DNA from: Gemmobacter aquarius
Lineage (GTDB): Bacteria > Pseudomonadota > Alphaproteobacteria > Rhodobacterales > Rhodobacteraceae
Direction: 5' to 3'
Length of the DNA: 64,000 nucleotides
NCBI RefSeq assembly: GCF_003060865.1
Contig: NZ_CP028919.1
Coordinates: 124,001 to 188,000, forward strand
Position numbers and translations under genes: made by a program. The notes under the pieces were generated by a model. The model searched no databases. It was given only the letters and a program-made list of their open reading frames with translations, and was not told the origin of the DNA. Below are positions 26,143 to 34,348 of the stretch, piece by piece. Every line of letters begins with the position of its first letter. Within the stretch, counting starts at the first letter, position 1.

Positions 26143-27129
26143 TTACTTCGCTGCTTCGGCGATGGTGGTATTCACGTAAGGCGCATAATCGTCAATCGCC
26201 GTGTCGATACGTCCGGCTTTCACGAGAAAGTCGGCGGTGGTCTTCATGTTCGCCACCGCCCCGCCGAGCCATGCATCACCCAGCTGGTCGGCCAGGGGGA
26301 TGAAAGTGAAGCCCTTGAGGATGTCGGGCACCTGTGCCGGATCGGCACCGGTGACTTCGGCGATTGTCTTCACCTCGGCGCTGTCTGCCGTCCATGCGTC
26401 GGGATTGGCGAGATAGGCCTTGTTGGCGTCATCCATCACCTTGGCAAAGGCTGCCATCTTGTCCGCGTTGGCAGCAGCGAATTCCGCGTTCACCACCCAG
26501 CCGTCGAAAGTGGGGTAACCCCATTGCGCGGTCTGGTCGGCGCCGACGATGAATTTGCCGGTTTGCAGGATTTGGCTTTGGACGGGCTGCCAGATGAAGG
26601 CGGCATCGACCTGACCCGAATCCCATGCGGCGGCAATCTGGTCGGCGGGCAGGTTGACAATCGTGACATCGCTTTCGGCGATGCCGACATGGGTAAGGCC
26701 ACCCATCAGCGAGTAATGCGCGGTCGAGCCGACAGGGACGGCAACCTTCTTGCCCTTGAGGTCTTCGAGCTTTTCGATGCCCGATCCTTCCTTGGCGATC
26801 AAGCTTTCCGCTGTGCCGAGGCCCTGCGCGATCATGAAGAGTTGCAAGTCGACGCCCTGGCTTGCACCGATAGCGAGGGGGGAGGAGCCAAGTTCGGCGA
26901 TCGTGACGTCTCCGCTCGCCATCGCGGCAATCACTTCGGTGCCCGAACCAAAGGTCCGCCACTCGATCTCCCAGCCGGTGGCCGCGTCAAAGGCTTTGTT
27001 GGCGCGTGCGACCTGCATCGGGGTCGGGCTGCCGAAGTTGCCGATGATGATGGTTTCGGCCATGCCCATGCCAGCGGTGACCGCAAGGGTCGCGGTGCCG
27101 ATCATCAGGGTTTTCAGTGTGTTACGCAT
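26143..27129 (-). CDS. tauA: Taurine ABC transporter substrate-binding protein
   Basis: 328 residues from the ATG at 27129, which begins a standard signal peptide (MRNTLKTLMIGTATLAVTAGMGMA). The mature part has TauA features: GNFGSPTPMQVARANKAFDAATGWEIEWRTFGSGTEV, IAELGSSPLAIGASQGV and a PVGSTAHYSLMGGLTHVGI segment. No taurine dioxygenase, transaminase or sulfoacetaldehyde acetyltransferase gene is in the window, so catabolism must occur elsewhere. First gene of the operon. Confidence 0.88.
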   Translation of the reverse strand: MRNTLKTLMIGTATLAVTAGMGMAETIIIGNFGSPTPMQVARANKAFDAATGWEIEWRTFGSGTEVIAAMASGDVTIAELGSSPLAIGASQGVDLQLFMIAQGLGTAESLIAKEGSGIEKLEDLKGKKVAVPVGSTAHYSLMGGLTHVGIAESDVTIVNLPADQIAAAWDSGQVDAAFIWQPVQSQILQTGKFIVGADQTAQWGYPTFDGWVVNAEFAAANADKMAAFAKVMDDANKAYLANPDAWTADSAEVKTIAEVTGADPAQVPDILKGFTFIPLADQLGDAWLGGAVANMKTTADFLVKAGRIDTAIDDYAPYVNTTIAEAAK

Positions 27130-27317
27130 GTCCCGGTTGCTCCTTGTTGGAACGGCCTTCTGCCGCCTTGGTTGGAATGGTGGCAAAGTCAGCTATGGCT
27201 TCGTTTAGAACGTCAAGGGTTTCCGGGCTTTGTGAAAACCCGGATGCCCGTAAAGAGAATTTTGTACACGCGATCTTCTGGATCGCAGCACGTTTTTTCC
27301 ATGAGGTTTAAAGGCAG

Positions 27318-27350
27318 GTTTGTCTGCCCCTGCCCTATCGGCAGACAAAC
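27318..27350. other. Perfect 11-bp inverted repeat downstream of the replication gene
   Basis: GTTTGTCTGCC and GGCAGACAAAC are separated by 11 bases. It lies between the 3' end of the replication initiator and the tau promoter region. No T-run follows on either strand, so it could be a weak terminator, a protein-binding site or part of a replication element. Confidence 0.45.
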
Positions 27351-27368
27351 ACGCGGCAGGGCCAATAT

Positions 27369-28052
27369 CTAATCGGATGCGATGGTTACAGCGTGGATCG
27401 AGGCATCCTCGCGCCTGAGTGCCGCGAGGATGCGCGAAAGATGGTGCGTGATCACGAAGGTTGCGTGAAACCGTGTCGGGGCGGTCAGCTCGATGACGCC
27501 ACCTGTCGCACCGACGCTGGCAAGCTGGCGGAACCATGCGGCGTAGAGTGCGGGGTCTTCGGACATGAGCCGCGATTGGGCGCGTGACCAAAGCGAGCCG
27601 TCGGCAGGTGGGGCGGTGACGCCAGGGAAGGCTACGACATTCGTAGGTTCGGCAGTCGCCACTTCAGGGCCGCGCATGCGTTCGACGAAGTCGGGCCCGA
27701 CAGCTTCCCATGTGTCCGAGGTGGCTGAAAGGATTGCCGAGAGGTCGAGCCCATGTACGGCCACCCTGCCCCGCACGGCAGCGCGCTTCTGGACCAACCA
27801 ACCGAGGGCGCGCAGTTTTGCCACCTCGCGCTTCACTGTGCGTTCGTCGACCGACCACATGGCGGCCATTTCCCTTTGGCCCACCATGATTTCGTCGGAC
27901 TGCCAGTTGTAGCGGGCGACGATCAGCGTGATGAAACGGAGAACCAGTCTTTGGAAATGTTTGTCGCCCCGACACGCATAGGCACCCAGTGCGGTGAGGA
28001 GATCATATTTTCGCGAAGCCGCCTGCCGCCCAACGGGCCGGACGATTTGCAT
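27369..28052 (-). CDS. DnaA-like plasmid replication initiator (Rhodobacterales type)
   Basis: 227 residues. The N-terminal part (KYDLLTALGAYACRGDKHFQRLVLRFITLIVARYNWQSDEIMVGQREMAAMWSVDERTVKREVAKLRALGWLV) contains a winged-helix DNA-binding region. The C-terminal part (SLWSRAQSRLMSEDPALYAAWFRQL...TRFHATFVITHHLSRILAALRRE) resembles DnaA domain I. That arrangement is known from the DnaA-like replicases of Roseobacter-group plasmids. Start supported by AGGAG 7 bases upstream. It is divergent from parA, with the candidate origin between. Confidence 0.82.
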   Translation of the reverse strand: MQIVRPVGRQAASRKYDLLTALGAYACRGDKHFQRLVLRFITLIVARYNWQSDEIMVGQREMAAMWSVDERTVKREVAKLRALGWLVQKRAAVRGRVAVHGLDLSAILSATSDTWEAVGPDFVERMRGPEVATAEPTNVVAFPGVTAPPADGSLWSRAQSRLMSEDPALYAAWFRQLASVGATGGVIELTAPTRFHATFVITHHLSRILAALRREDASIHAVTIASD

Positions 28053-28288
28053 CTCCTTGCTCCTGTCTGCGGTGAACCGCGTCTCTGCTCTTTGTCCAGC
28101 CTGGCTGCGAATGCCCGGTTGGAAGGTTGGTTCCCGTTATCTCGGTGTTATTGCCGACCTTGGAGTGATTTGCGTCCAGACGCTGAATTTTGTCAAGTGA
28201 AAGCTGATCGACGCTTCGTCGCCCACCACTTACTGACCTGAACGCGCAGTAATTTTTCGGTTCTATGGTATTGGGGGCCAGTCAAGAT

Positions 28289-28352
28289 GTCACCCTATCG
28301 CTAAGACTTGTCACCCCAATTTGCGGTAGGTAGGCCAAGGTGTCACCCCAAT
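28289..28352 (+). repeat. Three iteron-like direct repeats, TGTCACCC(C)AAT
   Basis: Copies begin at 28289 (TGTCACCCTAT), 28309 (TGTCACCCCAAT) and 28341 (TGTCACCCCAAT). Starts are 20 and 32 bases apart. A half-site in the opposite sense (ATTGGGGG) lies at 28270. They are candidate binding sites for the initiator. Confidence 0.5.
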
Positions 28353-28455
28353 ATCCTGCGGCGCTACGTCATGAATGAGGGGGCGGTCGCGAATCGGTGC
28401 GGGCGTGATCCGGGCTGGTTCGGCGGGGTGCGGTCCCTTATTTTGTTGGCGTTAT

Positions 28456-28475
28456 GCTTTCCCCGCGGGGAAAGC
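28456..28475. promoter_or_regulatory. parS-like palindrome, copy 1 (upstream of parA)
   Basis: A perfect 20-bp palindrome, GCTTTCCCCGCGGGGAAAGC, with the 14-bp core TTCCCCGCGGGGAA that recurs at 30939 and 31692. It is likely a ParB-binding centromere site and may also mediate autoregulation of parAB. Confidence 0.75.
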
Positions 28476-28545
28476 TGAATACATCATATTTAGGTTTGAT
28501 CGAAATGCAAATTCGGCGTAATTTCCAAAACAACGGGAATTAACA

Positions 28546-29865
28546 ATGAGGCAGCACATGTTCACCCATCGCGACCTGCAAGAGTTGCGCGACACGTCGC
28601 TCAAGATGCAGGGATGGATCCGCAAGCAGACGTTCTCGCCGCAGATGGAAAAGACGCTTCGGCGCTTTTCGTCTTGGGAAGTGTCGGAGCTTATCTTCAA
28701 GGTCAACCAGTCGACCTTTCGCGGGCGCTTGGCAATGGACCCTGCCCTGCCGGATGGCGAGGTCGAGGAGGACGGGCGGCAGCGGTGGTTCAGCCTCGAC
28801 GAGATCAACGAGATGCGGCGCAAGATGAAGGTGAACCGCAAGAGCCTGCTGCCGTACCGCCCTGCGGGAAAGCGGGCAATCCGTGTGGCGGTGGCAAACT
28901 TCAAGGGCGGGGCGGGCAAGTCGACCGTAGCGCTGCACTTCGCCCATGCAGCCGCGCTTGACGGGTATCGCGTGCTATGCGTGGATTTCGACCCGCAGGC
29001 GACGTTGAGCCATTCCATGGGCCTTTCGGATGTGAACGAGGAGCATACGGTCTGGGGTATCATGGCCCGTGATCTGGTGCATGAGACGGATCGGATGAAC
29101 CGTGCCGCGCAAGGGGCCGAGAGCGGAGCCGCCCTGCCCCGTCGCAAGCTTCCGGCGAGCATTACCGAGATGGGGCTTGGCGATCTGCGGGCGCCCGATT
29201 TCATCAAGCCGACCTGCTGGAGTACGATCGATATCGTCCCGTCCTGCGCCAATGCGGCCTTCGTTGAATTTGCGTCGGCGCAGTATCGTCACATGAACCC
29301 GGATTGGTCGTTCTTTGCCGCCGTGTCGCGTTGGCTCGACCAGCTTCCTGACGATGCTTATGACATGATCATCTTCGACTGCCCGCCTGCGATCGGTTAC
29401 CAGTCTATGAACGCCGTCTTTGCTGCGGATGTTTTGTACATCCCCTCGGGCCCCGGTTACTGGGAATATGATTCCACCACGTCCTTCATCGGCCAGTTGT
29501 CCGAAGCCTTGGGCGATTTGTCGGCGGGATTCGAAGGGCAGTTCCCTGCAGGGAAAGTGCCGCTGCCGAAAGCCTTCCTCGACATTAGGTTTCTGCTGAC
29601 GCGGTTCGAGCCTGGCAATGATTTGCATCGGGCCATGTTCGACGCCTTCCGAAAGGTCTTCGGTGACCGGGTGACCGAGTTCCCCATCGAACACACCAGA
29701 GCCGTCGAGCAATCGAACCGGTTCCTGTCGTCGATATATGAAATCGATTATCGTGACATGACCCGCGAAACGTGGCGGCGCGCGCGTGCCACCTTTGACA
29801 AGGCGTACGAAGAATTCCGCACGAATGTCTGCGCGGCATGGGACAAGTTGGAGGATAAGGCATGA
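28546..29865 (+). CDS. parA: Plasmid partition ATPase ParA (type Ia)
   Basis: 439 residues, long because it carries an N-terminal DNA-binding region (about 1-110; RWFSLDEINEMRRKMKVNRKS resembles the MerR-like segment of type Ia ParA). The deviant Walker A is NFKGGAGKST at about 118-127, Walker A' DFDPQATLSHSMGL and Walker B MIIFDCPPAIGYQSM. It drives segregation of ParB-bound plasmid. The stop overlaps parB by four bases (ATGA). Confidence 0.95.
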   Translation: MRQHMFTHRDLQELRDTSLKMQGWIRKQTFSPQMEKTLRRFSSWEVSELIFKVNQSTFRGRLAMDPALPDGEVEEDGRQRWFSLDEINEMRRKMKVNRKSLLPYRPAGKRAIRVAVANFKGGAGKSTVALHFAHAAALDGYRVLCVDFDPQATLSHSMGLSDVNEEHTVWGIMARDLVHETDRMNRAAQGAESGAALPRRKLPASITEMGLGDLRAPDFIKPTCWSTIDIVPSCANAAFVEFASAQYRHMNPDWSFFAAVSRWLDQLPDDAYDMIIFDCPPAIGYQSMNAVFAADVLYIPSGPGYWEYDSTTSFIGQLSEALGDLSAGFEGQFPAGKVPLPKAFLDIRFLLTRFEPGNDLHRAMFDAFRKVFGDRVTEFPIEHTRAVEQSNRFLSSIYEIDYRDMTRETWRRARATFDKAYEEFRTNVCAAWDKLEDKA

Positions 29866-30935
29866 CCAAGAAGCGCCGTATCTTTGATATAGATCTTCCC
29901 GAAGATGATGTGCCGCCGCCCGTGGTTTCAGGTGGTGGGTTGCGGCGTGGTCCGATGGCCACGGCGATCGGAGAGAACGCGGATTCCTTGCGCCAGCGCG
30001 AATCTACCGAAACTGCCATCCGGGCCGAGAATGACAGCCTCGCACATGAATTCGTGCGGCTGAAAAAGCTGGGGCTGGTGGTCGATACGATCCCTGTCGA
30101 AGCGGTGCATGCGACCAAGCTCGTACGCGACCGCTCGGCCCGGGTTGATGCCGACCTCGACGATCTCAAAGCTTCGATCAAGGCGTTGGGGTTGTCGAAC
30201 CCGATCAGGGTCGAGCAGGTCGGTGACGGACGCTACGAGCTGGTTCAGGGTTGGCGCCGTCTGTCAGCCTATCGTGCGCTGTTCGAGGAAACCGGCGATC
30301 CCGCCTATGCGCGTATCCCCGCGGGGCTGATGGCCAAGGGCGAAACGCTGGACAGCTTGTACCGGCGCATGGTCGACGAGAACATGGTTCGCAAGGATAT
30401 TTCTTGGGCCGAGATGGCAAACCTTGCCCGAGCCTATACGCAAGATGAGGCAACGGGGTGTCGTGACCTGGATCAAGCAGTCAACCTGTTATTCGCCACC
30501 GCCAACCCGCAGAAGCGCAGTTATGTGCGTCGGTTCGCCTTTCTCATGCGGGCGATGGAAAGTTCGCTTGACCACGCCGAGGCCATTTCGCGGGCTCTGG
30601 GCCTGGCGGTCGCAAGTCGGATCGAGAACGAGGCCGGGTCGGCAGCGGTTTTGGCGCGCAGTCTTGCTGCGGTGCCCGCGCGCACGGCAGAGCAAGAACT
30701 TGCCATTCTGCGTGCTTTTGCCGAGGCACAGCCAGAAAGAGAGGTTGTGCGCGGCGGCGGCGGGCGGTCTGCCACGCGGGGGAAAACGACGCTTCGGTTG
30801 CCGATGGCGGGTGGCGAAGTGAAGTGCACAGCTGTTCCGGGGCGTGTGGAGTTGCGGTTGGACCGTGATTTCAGCGCTGTCGAGCGTGATCGGCTTGAAG
30901 CCGCTGTGGCCGCTTTCTTTGCGGCCCTCGACTGA
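29862..30935 (+). CDS. parB: Plasmid partition protein ParB
   Basis: 357 residues. The ParB/Spo0J nuclease-like domain is visible as LDDLKASIKALGLSNPIRVEQVGDGRYELVQGWRRLSAYRAL (CTP-binding G-x-RR region), followed by DENMVRKDISWAEMANLARAY and an HTH region (NPQKRSYVRRFAFLMRAMESS). It binds the centromere and spreads along DNA. Three TTCCCCGCGGGGAA palindromes flanking this gene pair are the likely targets. Start overlaps parA. Confidence 0.94.
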   Translation: MTKKRRIFDIDLPEDDVPPPVVSGGGLRRGPMATAIGENADSLRQRESTETAIRAENDSLAHEFVRLKKLGLVVDTIPVEAVHATKLVRDRSARVDADLDDLKASIKALGLSNPIRVEQVGDGRYELVQGWRRLSAYRALFEETGDPAYARIPAGLMAKGETLDSLYRRMVDENMVRKDISWAEMANLARAYTQDEATGCRDLDQAVNLLFATANPQKRSYVRRFAFLMRAMESSLDHAEAISRALGLAVASRIENEAGSAAVLARSLAAVPARTAEQELAILRAFAEAQPEREVVRGGGGRSATRGKTTLRLPMAGGEVKCTAVPGRVELRLDRDFSAVERDRLEAAVAAFFAALD

Positions 30936-30938
30936 GGT

Positions 30939-30952
30939 TTCCCCGCGGGGAA
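30939..30952. promoter_or_regulatory. parS-like palindrome, copy 2 (just after parB)
   Basis: TTCCCCGCGGGGAA begins four bases after the parB stop. Same 14-bp core as copy 1. Confidence 0.75.
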
Positions 30953-30988
30953 CATGTCCGACCGGCGCTTTGCGTGCCGGTCAGCAGA

Positions 30989-31914
30989 TCAGATGGCGGC
31001 AGCCTTGTTCAGGCTGGTGCCGGATCTGGCGCGGCGGTTCTGGTACGGCCGGAACGCAGAGATTGGCTAGAGTAGAGACGAATTCGCTGCGCTTCTGGCA
31101 GGTCTGGTCGCAGTCCCGCCGCCTGGGCTGTTTGTTTCACAAGGCGGGCGACGTGCTTGTCGCCAAGGCGTCTTCCGGTGGCCCTGCGGCCGTCACGGGT
31201 GACGCCGACGAAGATCGGTCCATCGTCGATCTTGGCAAAGTGGAGCCATTGCGTCAGGGCGTGGACAGGGCAGGTCTGGTCGTTGGTTCCGCGGGCGATT
31301 TCGACTTTGCCTTGGCCGGCTTTGCCCGGAAGGGTGATGACCGCGCGGTCTTCTGTGATGGCTATACAGCCGCCAATCCCAGGCGTGTCATCCGTGCAAA
31401 GGTCGATCGAGACGATCTCGGATCGGCGTAGACCGCCTGCAAAGCCGATCAGAAGGATGGCACGGTCGCGAAGTCCGCGCAGGTCGCGGGGCAGCGTGTC
31501 GAGCATTGCGATCAAGTCGTCTGGACTGACTGCCTCTTTCCGTGCGGGGGGGCGTGTGTGCTGTCGCCGGATACTGGCTAGGGTGACGGTGATCTGTCGA
31601 TCATTGCGGTCAAGCGGGGCGCCACGTCGGGAATAGCCCCAGACCAGGCCGGATAGGCGCCTTTCGATCGAGGCGACGGAGAGAGCCTGCTTTCCCCGCG
31701 GGGAAGCGAGGTCTGCCAAATAGAGGGCGATTATTTCGGGCGAGGGGGGTAAGTCAGGCACGCCACGAAGGCGGCACCAGCGTGAAAACTGAGCCCAGTC
31801 CTTGGCGTAGGCCTTAAGCGTATTGTCCGAGGCGGATTGGCGCGCCAATGCCGGGCTGTCCCAGCGGGCTGGCCGGGCGCGGTTCGACAGCGCTGGGGAT
31901 GCGGTTTCAACCAT
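30989..31914 (-). pseudogene. Tyrosine recombinase with internal deletion of the catalytic C-terminus
   Basis: The core-binding domain (SDNTLKAYAKDWAQFSRWCRLRG) and the catalytic domain start (LLIGFAGGLRRSEIVSID, first catalytic Arg) are intact. Box II reads SSQSLRSG, with Gln in place of the usual His, and then the frame ends as RTRTAAPDPAPA. In another frame the sequence PYQNRRARSGTSLNKAAAI ends at 30989 and matches the normal C-terminus around the catalytic Tyr. Roughly 25-30 codons between LRSG and the Tyr are absent. ATG at 31914 is taken as start. It was probably the plasmid's resolution recombinase. A parS-like site lies inside its coding sequence. Confidence 0.7.
31692..31705. promoter_or_regulatory. 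parS-like palindrome, copy 3 (inside the recombinase gene)
   Basis: TTCCCCGCGGGGAA, identical in core to copies 1 and 2, within codons reading LASPRGKQ of the recombinase. An exact third copy within 3.3 kb is unlikely by chance. Confidence 0.7.
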
Positions 31915-31934
31915 CTCTCGACGATAACCGGATG

Positions 31935-31963
31935 ATGTCCGATAATGCAAGATTATCGGACAT
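31935..31963. repeat. Inverted repeat upstream of the recombinase, candidate recombination core
   Basis: ATGTCCGATAAT and ATTATCGGACAT are perfect 12-bp arms around a 5-bp spacer (GCAAG). This size and its place about 20 bases before the recombinase start resemble the paired binding sites of XerC/D-type recombinases. It may be a multimer-resolution site or an operator. Confidence 0.6.
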
Positions 31964-32039
31964 AGCGATCATCAAAAGGTTGCGGCGTTTTTGACCCAAA
32001 ACGGTAGCCGAAAGCGCCGCGAAGAAGTAGGATGGCGGC

Positions 32040-32942
32040 ATGATGAAACCGCGCGCCGATACCTGCGATACCTTGCCCGAGCTTGCCCCGCTGCCGGGTT
32101 GGGTTCTGTCTGCATCAGTGAATACATTTGAAGCGGCGGCGTTTCGGTCTGGTGCGGCCTTGGCGCATCTGGGCTGTGTGACCGTCGCCTCTGATCTGCC
32201 GCATGCACTTTGGCGTGACCGGCTGGCATTGGCAGCGGCAGAGGTTTGCGCCAGCCTCGCGGGTCGCCGTGAAACGGCCAGTTCCATGCGTGACGCGCTG
32301 CATCTGACAAAGGCGGGCGACGATCCGGGCCCGCTGGGAACGATCCTGCGGCAATGGTCGCGTGCGGTGGCGCGCCCGATCTCGGTCGCGCATCTGGCCA
32401 AGGTGATCGATGGGGTCGGGGCTGAGCAAATTGCTCTTTGTCTGGGCGCCACAGGGCCGACACCCGTGGACCGGGCGGCGCAGGTTTTGGAGGCTTTACT
32501 GACCGACAATCCGCGCGCCGAGACGGCAGCGTTGATCCTTGCCGATGCAGTGCTGGCAAAGTCTCTGGGCTTGTCGCATGTTCTGCCGCTATTGGCGCTG
32601 CGCCTGACGCCCCGCGATCTGCGCCTGCGAGGGGATGACCTGCGGCTGTCGTGTCATCGGGCCGTGGTCGCCGGGGCCGGGCAAGCGCTGCAGACGGCAA
32701 GCACTGTGGCACGAGGGGCTGCCCGGCTGCGGGTGGTGTTGCCGAAATTGCGTGCCAAGGGGGCGGCGCTGGCGGTCGATCTTTTTCTGTCGCGGGACGC
32801 GCTGGCCCCGGCGGCGCTGGCCAGAGAGATGCGCGACAGACTGTCGGACCGTGCTGCGCGGCGGTTGTGCGAGCGCTTGGTCGAGTTGGGTGCGCTGCGC
32901 GAGTTGACCGGGCGGGATACCTTCCGGCTGTATGGAGTCTGA
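32040..32942 (+). CDS. DUF1403-family protein
   Basis: 300 residues, soluble, rich in Ala, Leu and Arg, with repeated helices (FEAAAFRSGAALAHLGCVTVASDLPHALWRDRLALAAAEVCASLAGRRE; QVLEALLTDNPRAETAALILADAVLAKSLGLSHVLPLLALRL). I recognise it as DUF1403, known from alphaproteobacterial plasmids and chromids, function unknown. It is followed after two bases by an ScpB-like gene, which suggests joint action in DNA organisation or plasmid maintenance. Confidence 0.75.
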   Translation: MMKPRADTCDTLPELAPLPGWVLSASVNTFEAAAFRSGAALAHLGCVTVASDLPHALWRDRLALAAAEVCASLAGRRETASSMRDALHLTKAGDDPGPLGTILRQWSRAVARPISVAHLAKVIDGVGAEQIALCLGATGPTPVDRAAQVLEALLTDNPRAETAALILADAVLAKSLGLSHVLPLLALRLTPRDLRLRGDDLRLSCHRAVVAGAGQALQTASTVARGAARLRVVLPKLRAKGAALAVDLFLSRDALAPAALAREMRDRLSDRAARRLCERLVELGALRELTGRDTFRLYGV

Positions 32943-32944
32943 GA

Positions 32945-33538
32945 ATGGCGCAAGGGGCAAAGCTTGACCGCGAGTTGGCCGATCTTCCGCCTGATCTGCG
33001 CTGGCGAGAGTGGATGCGCCGGATAGAGGCGGTGTTGTTTGCCAGCGCGTCGCCTGTCGGGCGCGCCGATCTGGCGCGGGTGATAGGGCAGGGGGCTTCG
33101 GTCGATCTCTTGATCGAAGATCTGGCGTCAGACCTCGCTGGTCGGCCCTATTACGTGGCGCAGATTGGAAATGGCTGGTCTTTACGGACGAAACCCGCCT
33201 ATGCGCCCGCAATCCGCGCTGCGGCCGACGTCGGGCGCCAGACATTGAACCTGTCGGAGTTCGATTTGGCCGTTCTGGCAGCGATTGCCTTTCACCAACC
33301 GGTCAGCCGCGACGGGTTGAAGGAGATTTTCGGCAAGGAGATCAGCCGCGACCTGATCGGACGGCTGGCCGAGCGCAATCTGATCGCCACCGGCCCACGC
33401 GAACCACGTCGCGGCGCGCCCTATACCTTTGTCACGACCGATGCGTTTCTTGCCGCTTTCGCGATGCAGTCGTTGCGCGATTTGCCGGACCAAGAGCAAC
33501 TTGATGATGCCGGACTGGCCGAGCGATCTGATAGGTAG
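32945..33538 (+). CDS. scpB: ScpB-like segregation/condensation protein
   Basis: 197 residues starting at ATG two bases after the DUF1403 stop. WMRRIEAVLFASASPVGRADLARVIG, ALAGRPYYVAQIGNGWSLRTKPAYA and the second winged helix LSEFDLAVLAAIAFHQPVSRDGLKEIFGKEISRDLIGRLAERNLIATGPREPRRGAPYTFV match ScpB, the dimeric kleisin partner in SMC complexes. No ScpA or SMC gene is in the window. It may join the chromosomal SMC complex or act with DUF1403. Confidence 0.85.
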   Translation: MAQGAKLDRELADLPPDLRWREWMRRIEAVLFASASPVGRADLARVIGQGASVDLLIEDLASDLAGRPYYVAQIGNGWSLRTKPAYAPAIRAAADVGRQTLNLSEFDLAVLAAIAFHQPVSRDGLKEIFGKEISRDLIGRLAERNLIATGPREPRRGAPYTFVTTDAFLAAFAMQSLRDLPDQEQLDDAGLAERSDR

Positions 33539-33553
33539 GGGCGACGCAGCGTG

Positions 33554-34201
33554 TCAGACCCAGCCGGAGCGGATAGCGTATTCGACGATCTGGCGACGGC
33601 CGGAGATGTTGAGCTTCGATGTGCCGCGGGCTTTATACGTCTCGACGGTTTTGGACGAGAGCGCGAGTTCGTAACCGATTTCCTTGAGGCTTTTGCCGCG
33701 GGCAACCGATTTGAGGACGTAGGTTTCGCGCTCGGTCAGGCTGCGGGCCGGGGCGGGCGGGTGGTTCACTGCAGGCGTGGCCAATATTGCGCTAGCATAG
33801 CGGGGATCAAGATAGATAGCGCCCGATTTCACGGCGGTGATTGCGGTGCGTAGGGCGTCGAAGCTGATCGTCTTGGACAGGAACGCACGAAATCCATGCG
33901 CGAGACAGGCGCGGGCAAGACCCGGGTTGTCAGTGGACGAGTAGCCGATAAGGCGAGCTTCGCCAAACATATGACGCAACTGGCCTACCATGGCTTGCGG
34001 AGTCATTGCGAATTCGGAAGGATCGACAATCACGAGGTCGAAAGGACCGGATGCTGCTTCGCGCATGTCAAGGTCGGAGGTTACGGCAAGTGCAGTGGCG
34101 CGCAGGCCTTCCTGCCGTTCCAGCAGCGCCGAAATGCCACTGGCAAGAAGCGGGTTTTGATCGAGGATCGCAATGTCGAGGCAAGTCGTGCCGCTCTGCA
34201 T
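33554..34201 (-). CDS. LuxR/NarL-family response regulator
   Basis: 215 residues. Receiver-like N-terminus (IAILDQNPLLASGISALLE, FDLVIVDPSEFAM with the likely phosphoacceptor Asp, CLAHGFRAFLSKTISFDALRTAI) and C-terminal HTH (LTERETYVLKSVARGKSLKEIGYELALSSKTVETYKARGTSKLNI). No sensor kinase is adjacent. It borders the stress island. No good EcfG promoter was found before it. Confidence 0.85.
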   Translation of the reverse strand: MQSGTTCLDIAILDQNPLLASGISALLERQEGLRATALAVTSDLDMREAASGPFDLVIVDPSEFAMTPQAMVGQLRHMFGEARLIGYSSTDNPGLARACLAHGFRAFLSKTISFDALRTAITAVKSGAIYLDPRYASAILATPAVNHPPAPARSLTERETYVLKSVARGKSLKEIGYELALSSKTVETYKARGTSKLNISGRRQIVEYAIRSGWV

Positions 34202-34305
34202 GTGGGCCTCCGGTTTGATGTAGCTTTGCGGCTCTAATCCCGCAGAAAGGGGCAGGGTTCCGCGCCTATCGGCGGTTTCCTGTCGGAAAAATATTCTAAA
34301 GAATC

Positions 34306-34331
34306 CCCCGCCCGGTTCGTAGCGGGCGGGG
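34306..34331 (-). terminator. Probable terminator after the 161-aa secreted protein
   Basis: CCCCGCCCG and CGGGCGGGG form a nine-pair stem with an eight-base loop; on the minus strand it is followed by GATTCTTTAGAATATTTTT. It sits 17 bases after the stop. Confidence 0.5.
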
Positions 34332-34348
34332 CTGCGCTTCGGGCTGGG

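Larger units (their letters stand above)
28053..28545. other. Candidate plasmid origin region between initiator and parA
   Basis: 493 bases without a convincing gene. It contains three TGTCACCC-type direct repeats (28289-28352) that may be iterons, a 20-bp GC-rich palindrome (28456-28475) and AT-rich sequence just before parA. Replication initiators commonly bind repeats beside their own gene, so oriV is expected here. I saw no DnaA box of the TTATCCACA type. Confidence 0.5.

Noticed and set aside
28289..28352. CRISPR-like array
   Set aside because: Only three short repeats with unequal 8-20 base gaps; too few and too short for CRISPR.
34231..34261. Possible EcfG promoter before the LuxR-type regulator
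   Set aside because: GGAAC is present on the minus strand but the -10 would be GATT at N17, too far from CGTT to support.
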